Origin: Selaginella tamariscina
Taxonomy: Eukaryota; Streptophyta; Lycopodiopsida; Selaginellales; Selaginellaceae
NCBI GenBank assembly: GCA_003024785.1
Contig: PUQB01000463.1
Coordinates: 62,001 to 126,000 of the forward strand
Direction: 5' to 3'
Length of the DNA stretch: 64,000 bases
Shown: positions 12,706-26,930 of the stretch, one piece after another
Layout: each line of letters starts with the position of its first letter
Numbering within the stretch: position 1 is the stretch's first letter
Notes under the pieces: model-generated
The model's database searches: none
Told to the model about the DNA's origin: nothing
Seen by the model: the letters and a program-made list of their open reading frames with translations, nothing else
Program-made: the position numbers and the translations under genes

Positions 12706-13479
12706 CTATGATATAAGAAATATAAAGACTGTAACATGTATCAGCTTCATTGCAATAAATGTCTATCTATGCAAACTCTCTCTCTCTCTATTAGAGATGA
12801 AGAGAGACATATAGTACTAGGAAATTATATAATAAGAGATACTTATTAATATAAATATATATTATAGATATTATTAATTAAAAAAATGTATATATTTCTA
12901 TCCACTTGTGAAAGGTCCACTAGAGGATTACATAATGGTATCTCATTGTTTCTGGAATAACGTGTTGTCAATCAGAATCAGGTTGTTAAGTTTATTACAG
13001 GCAGTCGGACGACATCCTCGGTTTATTCAACACTTTAAATTTTTCATATTAATTAATTTAATTTATAAATCAAAATAATTTAAATTAATTAATAAGTGAC
13101 TAATAATATTCTATATATCCCCATCAATCAGCAGTATGCACAGCTTTTAAGGAGATTGTCGCTTTGGTTCGGACAAAGGATTCCACTCCAAAACACCCTC
13201 AGAATTGAACAAAAAAACCCGTGCAATATCATCAAAGCTGAAAGATTACGTTCAGAACAAACGTTTTCATATTATCATTAATGTAAAGGTAAATTAATTA
13301 ATAATATTAAACTTATTTAAATTATTAAGTAATAATTTTTTAATATTTTGATATTGGCTGGCATTTGTAAGCATTCATTTTCAGCCCGTGCTTGGCCGGT
13401 CCGGCCAAACTCCCTGCCATGACCAGACTTGCCGCTATCAACTAACTAGTATCTAATTAACTTAAAACAATTAAATGTT
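12706..13479. other. Spacer between subtilase and repeat array; possible unassigned exon
   Basis: Should contain the missing signal-peptide exon and promoter of the subtilase, but I could not place them. Positions 13110-13290 are less AT-rich and look weakly coding in the plus direction, but the peptide matches nothing I recognise. The rest is AT-rich with a short TC run near 12775. Confidence 0.4.
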
Positions 13480-14519
13480 TTTAATATAGAAAATATATAT
13501 TAATTTGTACTAATTAAATAAAGTAATCTAAAATGAAGAATCTCGAATTATTCTTCCCTCGTACAAAGATGTTGCAGTGAAATTCGGCAATTCACGCGTA
13601 ACCATGCAGCAGAGCAAAGAGAATAATGCAGTACCTGAAAAGGATATCTATGAGCAAACCAAGATTAATTTTTTTAATTTAATTATGTGGTTTATTTATT
13701 TTATTATTAGTTTATTTAATTTACTGTTTTAATATGCACATATATCCACACTTCATGTGCTCATGAAGAAACCTTCCTGATCGCTTTGTTGTTTGTCAAA
13801 CTGGTGCTACACTTTTGTAAGAGATTTACGACATGATTCTCACCTTTAGTTAAACAAGGTTTTAAAGTAAATAAATATAATATAATTTTCTCGTAAGAAT
13901 CAAATTGGAATAGTTTGAATTACGATAATCTTCCTTGAATATACAATGAATAAGTTTATAAAATAAGTAAACTTTTGTTTCCTGTTCTACTTCAATACGA
14001 CTGGTTTCCCGTGTATAATTATTACCTAGTTAAAAAAATTATAATCAAATTAATTGCATTTTACATTTTATATATTAAAAAAATTTCTTAAGCTTTTATA
14101 TGTCATATTCATTAAAAAAATTTACAAGCACCTCAGGCTTGCATGCATTTGCAAGCGCACACACATGGACACGGACACGCGCGCGCGCATACACACACAC
14201 ACACCACCACCACCAGCTCTTTAGCATGTGTTAGAACACCATATTTTAAAGCTTTGCTTGATTTTTCCACTTCAGTTTCAATCCTTTACAAGAAATATAT
14301 AAAGGAGAGTTTTAGGGTTTAGGGTTTATACGTTGGGAAACCATTGGAGAATTTTAGTTAATTGTAATAAGCTTCTTAAAGAAAAATTAAGTTAATAATT
14401 TATGAAAGCAACAGTTGTTTAAGTTTAATTAAAACCCTTCTTAACTTGGTAAAAATTGATTTATTTTAGATTATTATTATTTGTTTAATAAAATCTATGT
14501 TTTATGAATGATTAATTTA

Positions 14520-15279
14520 CTGCACTAGAAAAGATCCAACAAATAGTTTCATTCTCCCGTGATCCTCATAACCGATGAGCTAAGAGAAACGTCAGTCAAA
14601 AACAGTCTTTGTCAACGCATGCTTGGATATGGGGCGGCGTCCAAATGAGTACAGTACGAGGAGAAGACTATATATACATTATATATTTGAAAAATAATAA
14701 ATATGATAAATATGATTACATAAATAAATTTTTATAATTACGAGTTTATATATGCTGTAATGAATTAAATATTTTATGATATCACTGCTAACTCCATTTC
14801 AAATTTCTAATTTATACTCAAATACTTAAAAACAAATATATTATAAAGTCCTTAGAAAACAAACAAGAAAGAGAGAGGAGAAAACTAATAAACAGGAGCT
14901 TGACACGATAGCTCACACGAATTTAAATTTTGTAACTTTGTGAAGTTTTCGGAATAATTCTGTTTCATTTAATTATTCTTTAATGAAAAAGTTAGTGACA
15001 TTAACATTATTAATTAATTCAAAGTGCTCATATTAAATTTAATAATGTATAATTTTTTAAACTAGAATATTATGCTTCTGTACACACATATGTACATACG
15101 TAAATAAGGGTGGTGAATATGTTATTCAATTATTGAACTTCTTTATTTAATTAAACTAAGCTTTATCAAATGATTAATCTGCTGCACTTGAAAATACACG
15201 TGATCCTCACAACCGATGAGCCGTTCTATTCAACGTCGTTCAAGTTGATCACGCAGTAATGATTACAGTACTGAACAAT

Positions 15280-15310
<31 letters not shown>

Positions 15311-15877
15311 ATATATGTATATAGTATGGTTATACGTATGTTGATCACACTAACAATGAGAATGTTCAAAATTGTATAGAACACATGAAAATCAATAAAC
15401 ACATAGATAGGTCTAATAGCATTATCATTACTCATTATTAAATTTCATCTTCACTGAGCACTCATAGATATTGAATGTTAAATATACTGCTGTGTTTTAT
15501 TATATACTTAAACTAATACATTATGATTATGTACAATATGGAAGTTTTATGATATAACCTCTATTGCTATTTTAAAATATAAAAATTTAATGTAAATATG
15601 TAAAATCACAAATAATAGATATTTTAAATTATTATTTTCAATTTAAAATTGCATGTTTTATAATTGTACTTATTTAATTCGCTGTTAATGTAATTTAATA
15701 TTCTCTTTGTAAAACCCATATCTCTTTATTATAAATCACAAATCTCATTAGTAATATATAATTATCCTATCCTTATGGTAACATATTTTGGAGAAGAAAA
15801 TACATACACGTATATATATGTAAAATGTGTTTGAGTGTGTACTGTTTAAGTGTCTCTCTCTCTCTCTCTCGATCTAG

Positions 15878-15909
<32 letters not shown>

Positions 15910-17290
15910 CACACACACACATTATATGATGGTGCTGAAGAATATACTGTCGAATTTAAGATTCTGTTTATAAGATTTGAGTTAATACATGTTCAAATTT
16001 CAATCATAAATTTCATTGTATACATTGATTAAAATAAAATTAAGATTTAAATTTAAATTTAAATGTTTTAACTATATATAATTAAATTGTACTAATCTAG
16101 AATGAAGAATCACGAATTATTCTTGATCGTATAAAGGTGTTGCAGTGAAATTCCTCAATTCACGCATAACCATGCAGAGCAAAGAGAATAATGTAGTACC
16201 TGAACAGAATATCTATGAGCAAACCAAGATCTGTTTAATTTACTTATGTGTTTTTTATTTATTATATTTTTAATTTTTCGTTTTTATTTAATTTTACTAT
16301 GCACATATATTCACACTTCTTGTGTGCTCACGAGGAAGAAGTCAAAATAAGACCTTGGAGTTTGCTTTGATGAAAATCTTTGTTTGTCAAACTGTTCAAT
16401 GATTCTCATATTTAGTTAAAATATATTAAATTAAATAAATATAATATAATTTTTCGTAAATAGATGAACACTTGAAGATGACAACAGAGAATCTTATCTA
16501 TAAAATGCGTATATAAGATATACTATAGGCATACAAACTGGAGTTTAATTATCTCGTGATTACGCTAATTATGTCTACTTATACAAATTAATTTAGTTTT
16601 AATTTGATGTTACATATTATACTTTGACTTTCTTTACTTTTACATTATATATAATTAGTGTAAGCGAGGTGCTTCACACACATACCACGGCTTCACACAC
16701 ACACACACACGTTCTGCACCTACTTCTTTAATCATGTGTTACAACACTACCGTATTAAAACAAGCGCTTGCACTACCAGCTTACATTGTAAGTTGGAACC
16801 AGCAGTAATTAAAACCCTTCTGGTACTTAAAGCTATAGTTAGTATGAAATTTTATTTATTAATTCATTTGTTTAATAAAAAAATCTATGTCTTATGAAAC
16901 TCTGCTTTTTAAAATTCTTGAATGGTCAGATTTTGTATAAAATCAGGAATTTAAGTTTTTTGTCTAAAATTTAAAAGGAGGAGAAGAATTAACAAACAAA
17001 AACAAGGCGGTCCAGGAACAAATTATTATTATTCATTATTAAAAAAATGAAAAGCACTCATATTAAATTTAATTAAATTTCTAATATATCCCTAATAGGT
17101 TTATGTACACATACACTTTAGTTAAATGGTCAATACCAGGTTAATTATTTATGAAAATATGTTAAAGAAAAAACTCTTCTGATAACTACAAATAAGGTGT
17201 TTTTTACAAGAGCTATAGTTATTATAAGGATTTATTATTTTAGATTATTAAATCATTTGTTTAATAAAATCTATTTTTATGAAATGATTA
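14520..17290. repeat. Array monomer 1a
   Basis: Block A near 14530, block B near 15190-15275, a TC/GA palindrome at 15852-15909, block C near 16095-16235 (GTTGCAGTGAAATTC). No open frame of note. It lacks any inserted element, so it serves as a reference for type a. Confidence 0.88.
15852..15909. repeat. Palindromic dinucleotide repeat, (TC)n-CGATCTAGA-(GA)n
   Basis: About 10 TC units, a short CGATCTAGA centre, then about 14 GA units, able to fold into one hairpin. Specific to a-type monomers (also 29129-29184 and 61451-61504). Confidence 0.85.
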
Positions 17291-20010
17291 CTAGAAAAGA
17301 TCCAACAAATAGTTTCATTCTCCCGTGATCCTCATAACCGATGAGCTAAGAAAACGTCGGTAAAGACAGTCTATGTCAACGCATGCTTGGATATGGGGCG
17401 GCGCCTAAATGAGTACAGTACGAGGAGAAAACGTATGCATTATATATATGTGTGTGTGTATATATGGAAAAATAACCCTCGAATATGATAAATTTTAAAC
17501 CAATCGAATATTTTAAACACTACATCTCAATATAAAATAAATATGATTAAATTTGTATAATTACGAGAATTATGACCTACTTATTTATATGCTGTAATGA
17601 AATAAATAATTCATGGTAATCATTGCTAATTCCATTTAACATTAATACTTAAAACAAATTAAATCAATAGAAATACTTACCTGAACTAACATATATAGTT
17701 AAACAAAACAAACACACACAAAACAGAGAAATATATGTGCACATTACATAATCGAAAAAACAAAAGCACACTATTAATTTATTACTTATTTAGAATCAAA
17801 AAATTAATAAAATATATGTTATAACTAAAATGGGAATGTCTATAGTTTCATTTTTTAATAATTAATAATTTTAATTATTTAATTAATTTTTTTAATATAA
17901 AAATTTAATTTTTAGAATAATATATGTTTAAAGAAAGAACATTCTTTAAAATGTATGTTTAAAATATTAATAATTAATATGTAAATATTAATTTTTTTTT
18001 TTATATTCCCATTTTAGTTACAACATTCATTAAAGTCTTTTAACAAAAAAAAAATCCAAAAGAGGAAGAGATAAACAAGTTGCCTAAAGCTTACGGGAAT
18101 CAAAATTGGCAGCTTTGTGAAGTTTTAAAAATAATTTTGTTTCATTTAATTATTCTTTAATGAAAAAAAACTTAGTAACATTATCATTAATAAATTAAAA
18201 GTACTCATATTAAATTGAATAATGTATAATATTTTAATGTATTACACATATGTACATATATACTTAAAGCTTTCTACGCATATCATAAGCATATGGAGAA
18301 TATACTCCTGACGATATGTTATTGGTTCTAGAACTAGTTTAATTATTGAACTGCTTTATTTAATTAAACTATAAGCCGTTCTATTCAACGTCGTTCAAAG
18401 TTGATCACATAGTCAAACACAGTCCGTATCAGTGCCTAATCATTACAGTACTGAACAATAATATATCTATCTATCTATCTATATATATATATGGGTTTAT
18501 ATATAAATGTTGATCACACTAAAGATGAGAATGTTCAAAATTTGTATAGAACACATGAAAATCAATAAACACATAAATAGGTTTAATAGCATTATCATTA
18601 CTCATTATTAAACTGAGCATCATAGATTAAATATTAAATATACTGATGTGTTTTAGTATATACTTAAACTAATACATTATGTACATACATGCTTAAGGAT
18701 GGAACATTTTTTAGTTTTATGATATAACCTCTATTGCTATTTTAGAATATAAAGTTTAATTTAAATATTCTCCTTTTATAAATCACAAATAATAAAGATT
18801 ATAAATTCTTATTTTCAATTTATAAATTGTTACTGTAATTTGATATATCTATATGTAAAACCCATATCTCCTTATTATAAATCACAAATCTCATTAATAT
18901 ATAAAGTATTTTAAATAATTGGAAAATTTATACTTACAACTTTCCTATCCCCATGTGAACTCTTATGGTATACATACAGTAAAAAAGAAATAACATATAT
19001 TGGAGAAGAAAAATACACAGACGTATATATATATGTAAAATGTGTTTGTGAGTGTGTACTGTTTAAGTCTCTCTCTGTATATATATATATATAGACACAC
19101 ACACACATTTGATGATGGTGCTGAAGAATATACTCCTGAAATTACTATGAAAATATGTTAGAGAAACAGTGGTTCAAGTTTAATTGGTTCCTATAAATAA
19201 GTTTAAAACTTAAAGCTATAGTTAGTATGTATTTTAGATTATTAATTCATTTGTTTAAGGTTATTTATTAAATTTCCAGTTTATATATCATATTTTTTGA
19301 AACTCTTTTTTTTAAAATTGTTGTAGAATAAGAATGTTCAGAAATTTGTACAAGATCAAGAATTTTAAGCTTTTTCTTAAAAGAGGAGGAAAAGAATTAA
19401 CAAATAATAAGGCGGTCCGCTGGAAAAGTTAGTAACAATATTATTAATAAATCAAAAGCACTCATATTAAATTTAATAATGTAAAATTTCTAATATATTC
19501 ATAATAGGTTTATGTACACATATTGACATTACAAGCTGAACATAGTTAGATGGTCAATGCCTTTATAGTTTACAAGAACATATAAAGGGGACTCACATAT
19601 CCCTTTCTATATTAAATCCTTAGAAGAACTAGTGAGAATAAATAAATCCTTATAAATAAGCACCTGAGGTTCTTGTGGTAATCTGAATAACATCAAGATG
19701 AAACATACCGTATTATTACATGTAAATAATTATTTTAAAGTTTTAGAGTTTAAGATCTATATGAAATACCAGTTTACATAAATATTTAAGTAAAATTGGA
19801 AAACCATTAGAGAATTTTAGTTAAGTGTAGATGAGAAAATGCATTTAGTTACTCAAGCTTCTTAAACAAAAAGTTAAGTTATTATTTATGAAAATATGTT
19901 AAAGAAAGAACCCATAAATAGGTATTATCTACAAAGCTATAGTATTATTTTAGATTATTAAATCATTTGTTTAATAAAATCTATGTTTATGAAATGATTA
20001 ATCTGCTGCA
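17290..20010. repeat. Array monomer 1b
   Basis: Type-b block A near 17300 with the TG tract at about 17450, and block B near 18370-18455. The block C segment present in 2b is absent here, an internal deletion around 19130. Uninterrupted by mobile elements. Confidence 0.88.
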
Positions 20011-20878
20011 CTAGAAAAGATCCAACAAATAATTTCATTGTCCCGTCTAAAAAAACGCCGGTCAAAGACAGTCTATGTCAACGCATGGTTGGATATGACG
20101 GAGAAAACGAGAATTATTAAATATATGCATTATATATATATATATGGAAAAATAACCCTCGAATATAATAAATTCTTATACCAATCGAATATTTTAAACA
20201 CTACATCTCAATATAAATTAGATATGATTAAATTTGTATAATTACGAAAATTATGACCTACTTATTTATATGTTGTAATGAAATAAATATTTCATGGTAA
20301 TCATTGTTAATTCCATTTCACATCTCAAATACTTAAAAACAAATTAAATCAATATAAATACTTATCTGAACTCCAAACATATATAGTTAAACAAAACAAA
20401 CACACATTAAACAGAGAAATATATGTGCACATACATGATGAAAAAACAAAAACACACCATTAATTTATTACTTATTTAGAATCGAGAAAATTTATAAAGA
20501 GTTTAAAAAAAACAAAAAGAAAATTAAAAAGAAGAAGAGAAAAATTAATAAACACGGGATAAAAAGTGGCAAAACTTTTTTGTTTTAAAAATAATTTGTT
20601 TCATTTAATTATTCTTAAATGAAAAACTTAGTAACAATAGGGCCGTCCGCACCAGCCCGTAAATTTTACGGGCCCATAAAAATTTTATGTAAAGAAGTTT
20701 AAAGGTGTGTCCGCACAACCCGAAAAAGCTAATCATTAACATTAAGAATATACTTTTTTATGGTTGAGTTTATGGGAAAGAGTCCGCACCAAAGTCATTT
20801 TTTAAAAGAGTGTTCACACCTTCTTTTTCCCATAAAATTTACGTAAAATTTAAGTTTTTTAATTACCAAATTGAAATT

Positions 20879-22203
20879 CCTTTAAATACAAGTTCCTTTA
20901 TCATGTTCGAGCCCTTGGCCTTTTTGCATACAAACCCATTGGGCCACCGCTTCACGAACATCTCTTCTTGTTCGGTCACTGCTTTCACTCTTCATCCTGT
21001 AGCTTCCAGGTTTCCATGCATCCTTTGTCGCTCCGCTAGCAAGTGCAACCACATCTGTGTCCTTAATATCAATGAACAAGTTATGCAAGATGCAACACTT
21101 GCCCATATGTTCGACATCTTCTTCACAGGCATCCATTGCCTGTAGTCTAGAAACCTGAATTTCTGCTTCAGCAACCCAAATGCATTCTCCCAATCACTCT
21201 AGCCTTCTTGTGCTGGGCGTTGTATTCCTCGGTGATGGCATTTTGAACTTCACCATCTACAAAATAATTTTATCAAATGCAATGCAATATAGAAATAAAT
21301 AACTTGAAATGTACCCTTGTAAGGGGTTAATATGTGAGGAAGCAACTGGTACCCTTTATCACCAACTAGATAGGGCTTCACCTTCTGGCCCAGTATAAAA
21401 ATCTTTGGCTCCTGAAGTACTTCCCCCGTTCAATCTTCTCTTGTAGAGGGCTGTTCCTCCATACTCTCATGTGTGAACGCTTCCTGAAATAAAAACATTA
21501 AACTTCAATAAAAATAAACTTGAACTTACCTGGCCAACCGACATAAACGCTTATAAACCTTTTCCTCGCATCCACAATAGCCTGCATCACCACGGAGTAA
21601 TCTTGTTTCTTATTGAAGTAGTCAAACCCGCTTCCCTCTGGCTTCACAATCGAAAGGTGAGTGCAGTCAATGGCCCCCACAACATTTGAAGAGTAGTTTT
21701 GGTCAGAGTTTGAAACTCCTCTGTTGCTCGAGCAACCTCCTCTGCTGTTGATGGGAACTTCAACATGTACCCGAACACTTTCACAATGGCTGCACATGTG
21801 TCCACAAGAATCTCAAAAAAGGTGGACTTCCTGATCGCGTACAACTCGGTTGATGTCTTTGTGTCTGTGTTGTGGATGAGCTTGTGGAGGGTTGCTGCTA
21901 AGCGAACTCGGACCGGAATAGCATCTCTGTAGTGAGTGTTTTGACGTTGAATGACTGGGCCCAGCTGATGACAAAGGTAGTTGAAGCTCCTCTTTGACAT
22001 CATAAGTAGGTTGAACCACCGTGGGTCATCATAGTACTCGCACATGTAGATGTCAAACCAGGTGAGGTTCCTCGGCTTCACCCACCATGGCCCTGGTTCA
22101 CCATCATAACACTTGAAGTAGCTGTGAGTTGCATAAGATGCAAGTAGGACTGCTCAGCCACTTCCTCTTCCTCATCATGTAGGTCCTCCTTATCTTCGTC
22201 CAT
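20879..22203 (-). pseudogene. Harbinger-type DDE transposase (ORF1)
   Basis: Starts at ATG 22203 with an acidic N-terminus (MDEDKEDLHDEEEEV). Next come PRNLTWFDIYMCEYYDDPRW and a helix-turn-helix-like segment. The DDE nuclease follows: first Asp in VGAIDCTHLSI (near 21660), GWPG before an intron at about 21484-21529, second Asp in YLVGDKGYQLLPHILTPYK (near 21350), a second intron at about 21255-21315, and the catalytic Glu region before AFGLLKQKFRFLDYRQWMP (near 21160). The end has CCILHNLFID, the HN motif of the family, and stops at 20879-20881. At least four frame changes separate these pieces, two in or beside single-base runs. Assignment to PIF/Harbinger is firm; activity is doubtful. Confidence 0.85.
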
Positions 22204-22249
22204 GAGGTCGTGGAGCATTGTCACCACCTGACCTATTTAGCATTCACCT

Positions 22250-23935
22250 TTTTAATTGTTGAAGTAGGTGTATCCCTAGCACCAATAAGAGGATCAACAT
22301 CAGCTTCAAAGGTGACTGCTGTGAAAATAAATAAGAATTATAAGTTTCGAGATAAAATTTAAGCACAATAGAAACTAGTATGCAAGTTAATAAATGATCA
22401 CTCGTCTTCTTCTTCATCAAGAGCTGAAGCTGGCAAGGGAGGAGTGGATGTGGAGGTTGAAGTAGCTGGCCCAAGATGGTGGTGAGGTTGCCAAAAGACT
22501 GGGCCAGAGAGTAGCTGCATATGCGGAACTCTCAGCTGCATGTGCAGACCTCTCAGCGATGGTGAACGTTCGCTCAAACTGCTCTCTTCTCAACTCTCGA
22601 TCGTGCCATGTGCTCAAATTGTTGCTTCTTGAGCTCCATGTTGTGGCCATCTATCAGTCAATTTCTTGGTGCTGCTCTCCAATGCTGAGATCACCTATCC
22701 TTTGTCTTCCTCTTCTTGCGCTTGCTGGTGCTACCAGAAACACTATCGCCCCCATCACCTTCATCACTGTTGCTCTCCGTTGTATGTTGTCCGGTGGCTT
22801 GTGTCTCTACATGCTGGCTGTGTCTTCTGGATGTTGTCTATTGGCTGCTGGCTTGCTGGCTGGTACCATCCGAGCTATAGAGGTGCGACACATCACCGGT
22901 CTATCACAAGCCATGTGCTCATGGCGTCATACCAGTGATGTTCAAAGTGAGCAGGAACTTTCTTAGGGAGGTCCTTTTTCTCATCTCTGTCATCATCCAA
23001 TAGTTCCCCGCACTATGTGTTGTGGTAATCATTATTCCTTTATAGCCCTTGATCAATGTTTCCCAACGGCGGTGGACCTGCTTGTGATCTCGTGGGATCC
23101 CAGTGCTGCTTGAAAGTTTAACAGCAATCTGCTTCCACCGCTTAGTTAAGTTGCCACTGGTTTTGCCCGTAGCGGCTGCTCCATAAAAAGTTTGTCCTCC
23201 TCTTCCTTGAGCCGGATCAACTCCATTGTCTCATGGTCGTTGAAGTTGGAGTCTCGTGACCTCTTCACTCCATGTTCATCCTCTACCTCATCCTGCTATG
23301 CAATCTCAAAGCTAATGCATCTAACTAAGAATAAAAACTATGTATTTACCTCATCATCACCTTCATCTTCAACGTTGCATGTTGTAGATCCACGACCTGC
23401 AGCTGCAGCTCCACGACTTTGACCTGCTCCACGTCCTCTGCCTCCACCACGGCCTCGTCCTACACCACGTCCTCGACCTCCACCATGGGCCTGATTAAGT
23501 TGAACAACTACAAAAAAAGCTCCATGTGAGCTTCATACAATAGGGGAAAAAACAATAAAAAAACTCACATGGCTCTACAAAAGACTTCTTCCATGTCCTC
23601 AGCCCTAAACCACCTTCATCCATGGAGCTGCTTAAGCCATCAACAAATGCCAGGTTGCTTGGACCAGAATGTGTAGCAGATGCCTGAGCTACTTGGATGA
23701 GCACTTGTAGTAGATGCCGGGCTGGTTGGACGAGGACATACAGCAATGCCGGGTTGCTTGGATGAGAATATGCAACAGATGCAGGGTTGCTACCTGGCCA
23801 TGCAACAGATGACTTGCTACTTCCCCTTGACCTTGCAGCAGATGTCGAGCTACTACCCCTTGGCCTTGCAACAGATGCCAGGTGGCTGCCGCTTGGCCTT
23901 GCAGCAGATGCCGAGACACTAAGACCTGATGCCAT
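22250..23935 (-). pseudogene. Harbinger ORF2, Myb/SANT-like DNA-binding protein
   Basis: Partner protein that in this superfamily brings the transposase to the DNA. It begins at ATG 23935 with a low-complexity Ala/Ser/Arg region made of degenerate short tandem repeats (ASVARPRGSS-type units, 23700-23920). It then has an Arg/Gly-rich part near 23395-23490. The Myb/trihelix-like domain is at about 23190-22950: KTSGNLTKRWKQIAVKLSSS, then DHKQVHRRWETLIKGYKGI. A C-terminal helical, Ala-rich region includes WHDRELRREQFERTFTIAER near 22550-22600. Introns and frame breaks make the exact exon chain uncertain. Confidence 0.7.
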
Positions 23936-24710
23936 GGCCTAGCAGCTCCATGAATTAAGCCAGCTCCACATTAAAAGATGGTAAGCCACGGCCCTGCCTG
24001 CTCTTGCTCTTATCCCATGTTATTGCATGCCCTACCTTGCCCTATTTCCATGTTAATCCCTTCCCTTGCTTCCATGTGGATCTTTTGACTTCTAGAGACG
24101 GAAAACCCCTCAAATCCAATGGCATGTCCTCTTGCATCACCCTCTCAAAAGCCTCACCCTCGCCTTCTTCCTCCATGATTTCTTTCTTAAACTCTCTGGC
24201 ACCAAAACCCTAAAATCCTAAATCATATAGTGCCATGTCATCCTCCCGTAAATCTTATGGGTCTCTTGAGGACCCATAAGATTTATGTAAAAAATGGAGT
24301 ATATACCAAAAATATTCCCCGTAAGCCCCATACTTTACGGATGGTGCGGACTCACACTAAAAAATAAGATTCCAAAGTTTAAGGGCACCCGTAAATTTTA
24401 TGGAGTTTATTGGTTGGTGCGGACTCGTTTTAAACAAAAAAATTTTTATTTTATAGAGTTTATGGGTTGGTGCGGACAGCCTTAATATCATTGTTAATAA
24501 ATCAAAAACTTAGTAATATCATTATTAATAAATCAAAAGTACTCATATTAAATTAAATAATAAAGTATAATTCTTAATGTATAAACTAGGATATTTACAT
24601 ACATATGCTTTCTACGCGCATCATAAGCATACGGAGAATATACTCCTGACTATGGTGGTGGTGAATATGTTATTGATTCTAGAACTAGTTTAATTATTGA
24701 ACTGCTTTAT

Positions 24711-25015
24711 TATCGGCTCACCTACATAATACCGCCCCCTCCCTAATTAGTCACTAATTTGGGGCGCCGCCCAAATATGGCAGTGCCCTAATTACAGTGA
24801 AGATGAAATATTGCGATAATATACACATGGGCAATATACGTGTGCATGTGATATACAACACATTAGAGATTAATTATAAATTTTTAATTTTAAAAAATGA
24901 TTATACACACACATACACATACGGCTACATTGGGTAGAATTAGGGAACTGCCATATTTGGGCCGCGCCCCCCAAATTAGCGAATAATTAGGAGGGGGGTA
25001 TTATGCATTCTAGCC
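24711..25015. mobile_element. MITE with about 70-base inverted repeats
   Basis: Left arm CATAATACCGCCCCC... through GGCAGTGCCCTAATT; the right arm is its inverted copy, starting AATTAGGGAACTGCC and ending GGGGGTATTATG. Arms include a GC-rich GGGGCGCCGCCC segment. The insertion splits GCTTTAT from TTATTTAATT, which is continuous in the other c monomers (for example 39372). TTAT is the likely duplicated target. It has no coding capacity. The superfamily is uncertain. Confidence 0.85.
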
Positions 25016-25906
25016 TTATTTAATTAAACTAAGCTTTACCAAATGATTAATCTGCTGCACTTTCTATTCAACGTCGTTCAAGTTGATCACGCAGTAACTG
25101 AACAATTATATTATATGGTTTATACATATCATTTTCAAATGTTAATCACACTAACAATGAGAATGTTCAAAATTTGTATAGAACACATGAAAATCAATAA
25201 ACACATAAATAGGTTTAATAGCATTATCATTACTCATTATTAAATTTCATCTTCACTGAGCACGAGTGAATGTTATCTATAAAATGCGTGTGTAAGAATT
25301 ATGACGACGAATTTTCCTTGAATATACTATGAATAAGTTCATAAAATAAGTATTTCGTGGAAAGTGATATACATCTCACAACACAACGAATCCTTAAGCA
25401 TACAAATTTTAATTATCAATAAGCCTCGTGATTACGTTAATTATGTCTACATTATACATAGTTTAGTTCTTAAATATGTTGGTTTCCCATACTTTATTAC
25501 TACTGTTAATTAAAAGAAAAATAATTATGATAAATTAATTTAATTGCATTTAGTTTTGATTTTTTGTGGATGTTACATATTATATGTTCACTCTCTTAAA
25601 CTTTTACATTATAATTATTCATTATTAATAATCAAAAGCACTCATTTTTATTAATAAGGAATAAATTTCTAAGTTATTTATAATAGGTTTATGTTCACAT
25701 ATATACATCATAAATTTGACATTACAAGCTGAACGGTCATACCTTTAATATAAAGTAGTGAGAATAAATAAATCCTTATAAAACAAGCACCTTACTATTT
25801 AAGTTTTAAATTATACCAGATATTATACATATATATATACACACAACATACACATATATATTGTGGTGTGTGTGTATATGTATTATGTATGTATATGTGT
25901 CTGTAC

Positions 25907-26930
25907 CTTCTGAGCATCAAGTAGGTTACCGCAATTGGATACAAGTTGACAGGTGCTGGCCAGCTTCGAGTGAATATCCATTCCGTACTCGAGAGAGGCC
26001 AGCTTACCGGCCTCCTTCTCGGCCAGGGCAGTACACGCCTCCAGTGCGGCAACGGACTCCCGTACAGTCAGCTGGCAGCATCCGGGAGTATATTTGTAAG
26101 GCCTCTTGTGGTTGTGCGTTTTCCACGTATCCCAGAATAAGCGTATTCCATGCCACCACGTCTCTTTGCTCCATATGATCGAATACCTACGTAATACATA
26201 GATATGTAAATATACATGTCATATGTCTTAGGTGTGTGTGTGTGCGTGTGTATCCACAACTATACGACACATCCTTTACATCAGAACATGTACACATAAG
26301 ATATTATATGTGGTGTGTTTCCAATATCAACATGTGACATGCGACAATATAAATATTATAAATATGTCAAAATTTGTACAGTTATCTAATTAAATCTCTC
26401 TCTCTTTCACACACACACACACACGCATATCAATATTATCATTTCACAGTGATTCGTATGCTTTCACATATATATCTGTGTAGACAGTTATTTGTTTGTA
26501 TATACATGTATATCGAGCTTTTTTGTAAGTATATAGCGTGTATACTACATGTGCACAACATCGTTGTAGTGTATATATATATATATTAAAAGCATATAAA
26601 CATATGTATATCTACGGCGTGAACACACTAGTTCAGATACGCATTAGATCATTTATTTATGCCCATACATTGGCATAAACAGACACGGATATACTTACAT
26701 GCATACTTAATAAATCGAGACACACACGCACACCAGTATTATGATCTCTATTCAGGCATACGTACATATGTGATCGACGTACACAGACACACACGAACGA
26801 AAACCCTAAACCAGTCGCATTTTGCATAGATGTTGACAAGTGCACTTGCTAAATAAAGATCTGTGTGCTGACCAATGTCTATAGCTTGTGCGTGTATTCT
26901 TCCAGGTCGATAAGATGTAAACAGAATATA
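25907..26930 (-). pseudogene. PPR protein gene fragment, copy 1
   Basis: Two exons of a plant organellar RNA-binding PPR protein. The upstream exon (about 26930-26817) encodes RIHAQAIDIGQHTDLYLASA then LVNIYAKC. The downstream exon (26184-25907) starts VFDHMEQRDVVAWNTLILGY, continues VENAQPQEALQIYSRM, then CTALAEKEAGK, and ends CGNLLDAQK before a GT donor. These are PLS-type repeats as seen in lycophyte and moss PPR families. The downstream exon has phase 0 at both ends. Small length differences from copies 2 and 3 disturb the frame. Further short exon-like pieces conserved among the copies lie at 27140-27175 and 27255-27355. No start or complete protein was found. Confidence 0.8.

Larger units (their letters stand above)
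20641..24483 (-). mobile_element. PIF/Harbinger DNA transposon, decayed
   Basis: Ends are inverted repeats: left GGGCCGTCCGCACCAGCCCG, and the right end read on the minus strand AAGGCTGTCCGCACCAACCC. Sister monomers lack the element here, which fixes the borders. AATA flanks both sides, a 3-4 base duplication not quite the usual TTA/TAA. It carries the two genes expected of the superfamily: a DDE transposase and a Myb/SANT-like protein, both on the minus strand. Inner repeats of the terminal motif (CCCGTAAATTTTA, CATAAGATTTATG) lie near 20660 and 24240-24400. Both genes contain several frame breaks, so it is probably no longer autonomous, subject to the sequence-quality caveat. Confidence 0.88.

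Noticed and set aside
13096-13281. Plus-strand frame of 61 codons in a less AT-rich patch
   Set aside because: No family match and no splice support. Kept only as a note in the spacer entry.
14311-14331. Telomere-like TTTAGGG repeats
   Set aside because: Only about two and a half units, too short to call an interstitial telomere.
25043-25243. Recurrent small frame ending FNSIIITHY, also near 15226, 31665 and 39402
   Set aside because: It recurs because the array repeats. The start region differs by TA-repeat length and no family is recognisable.
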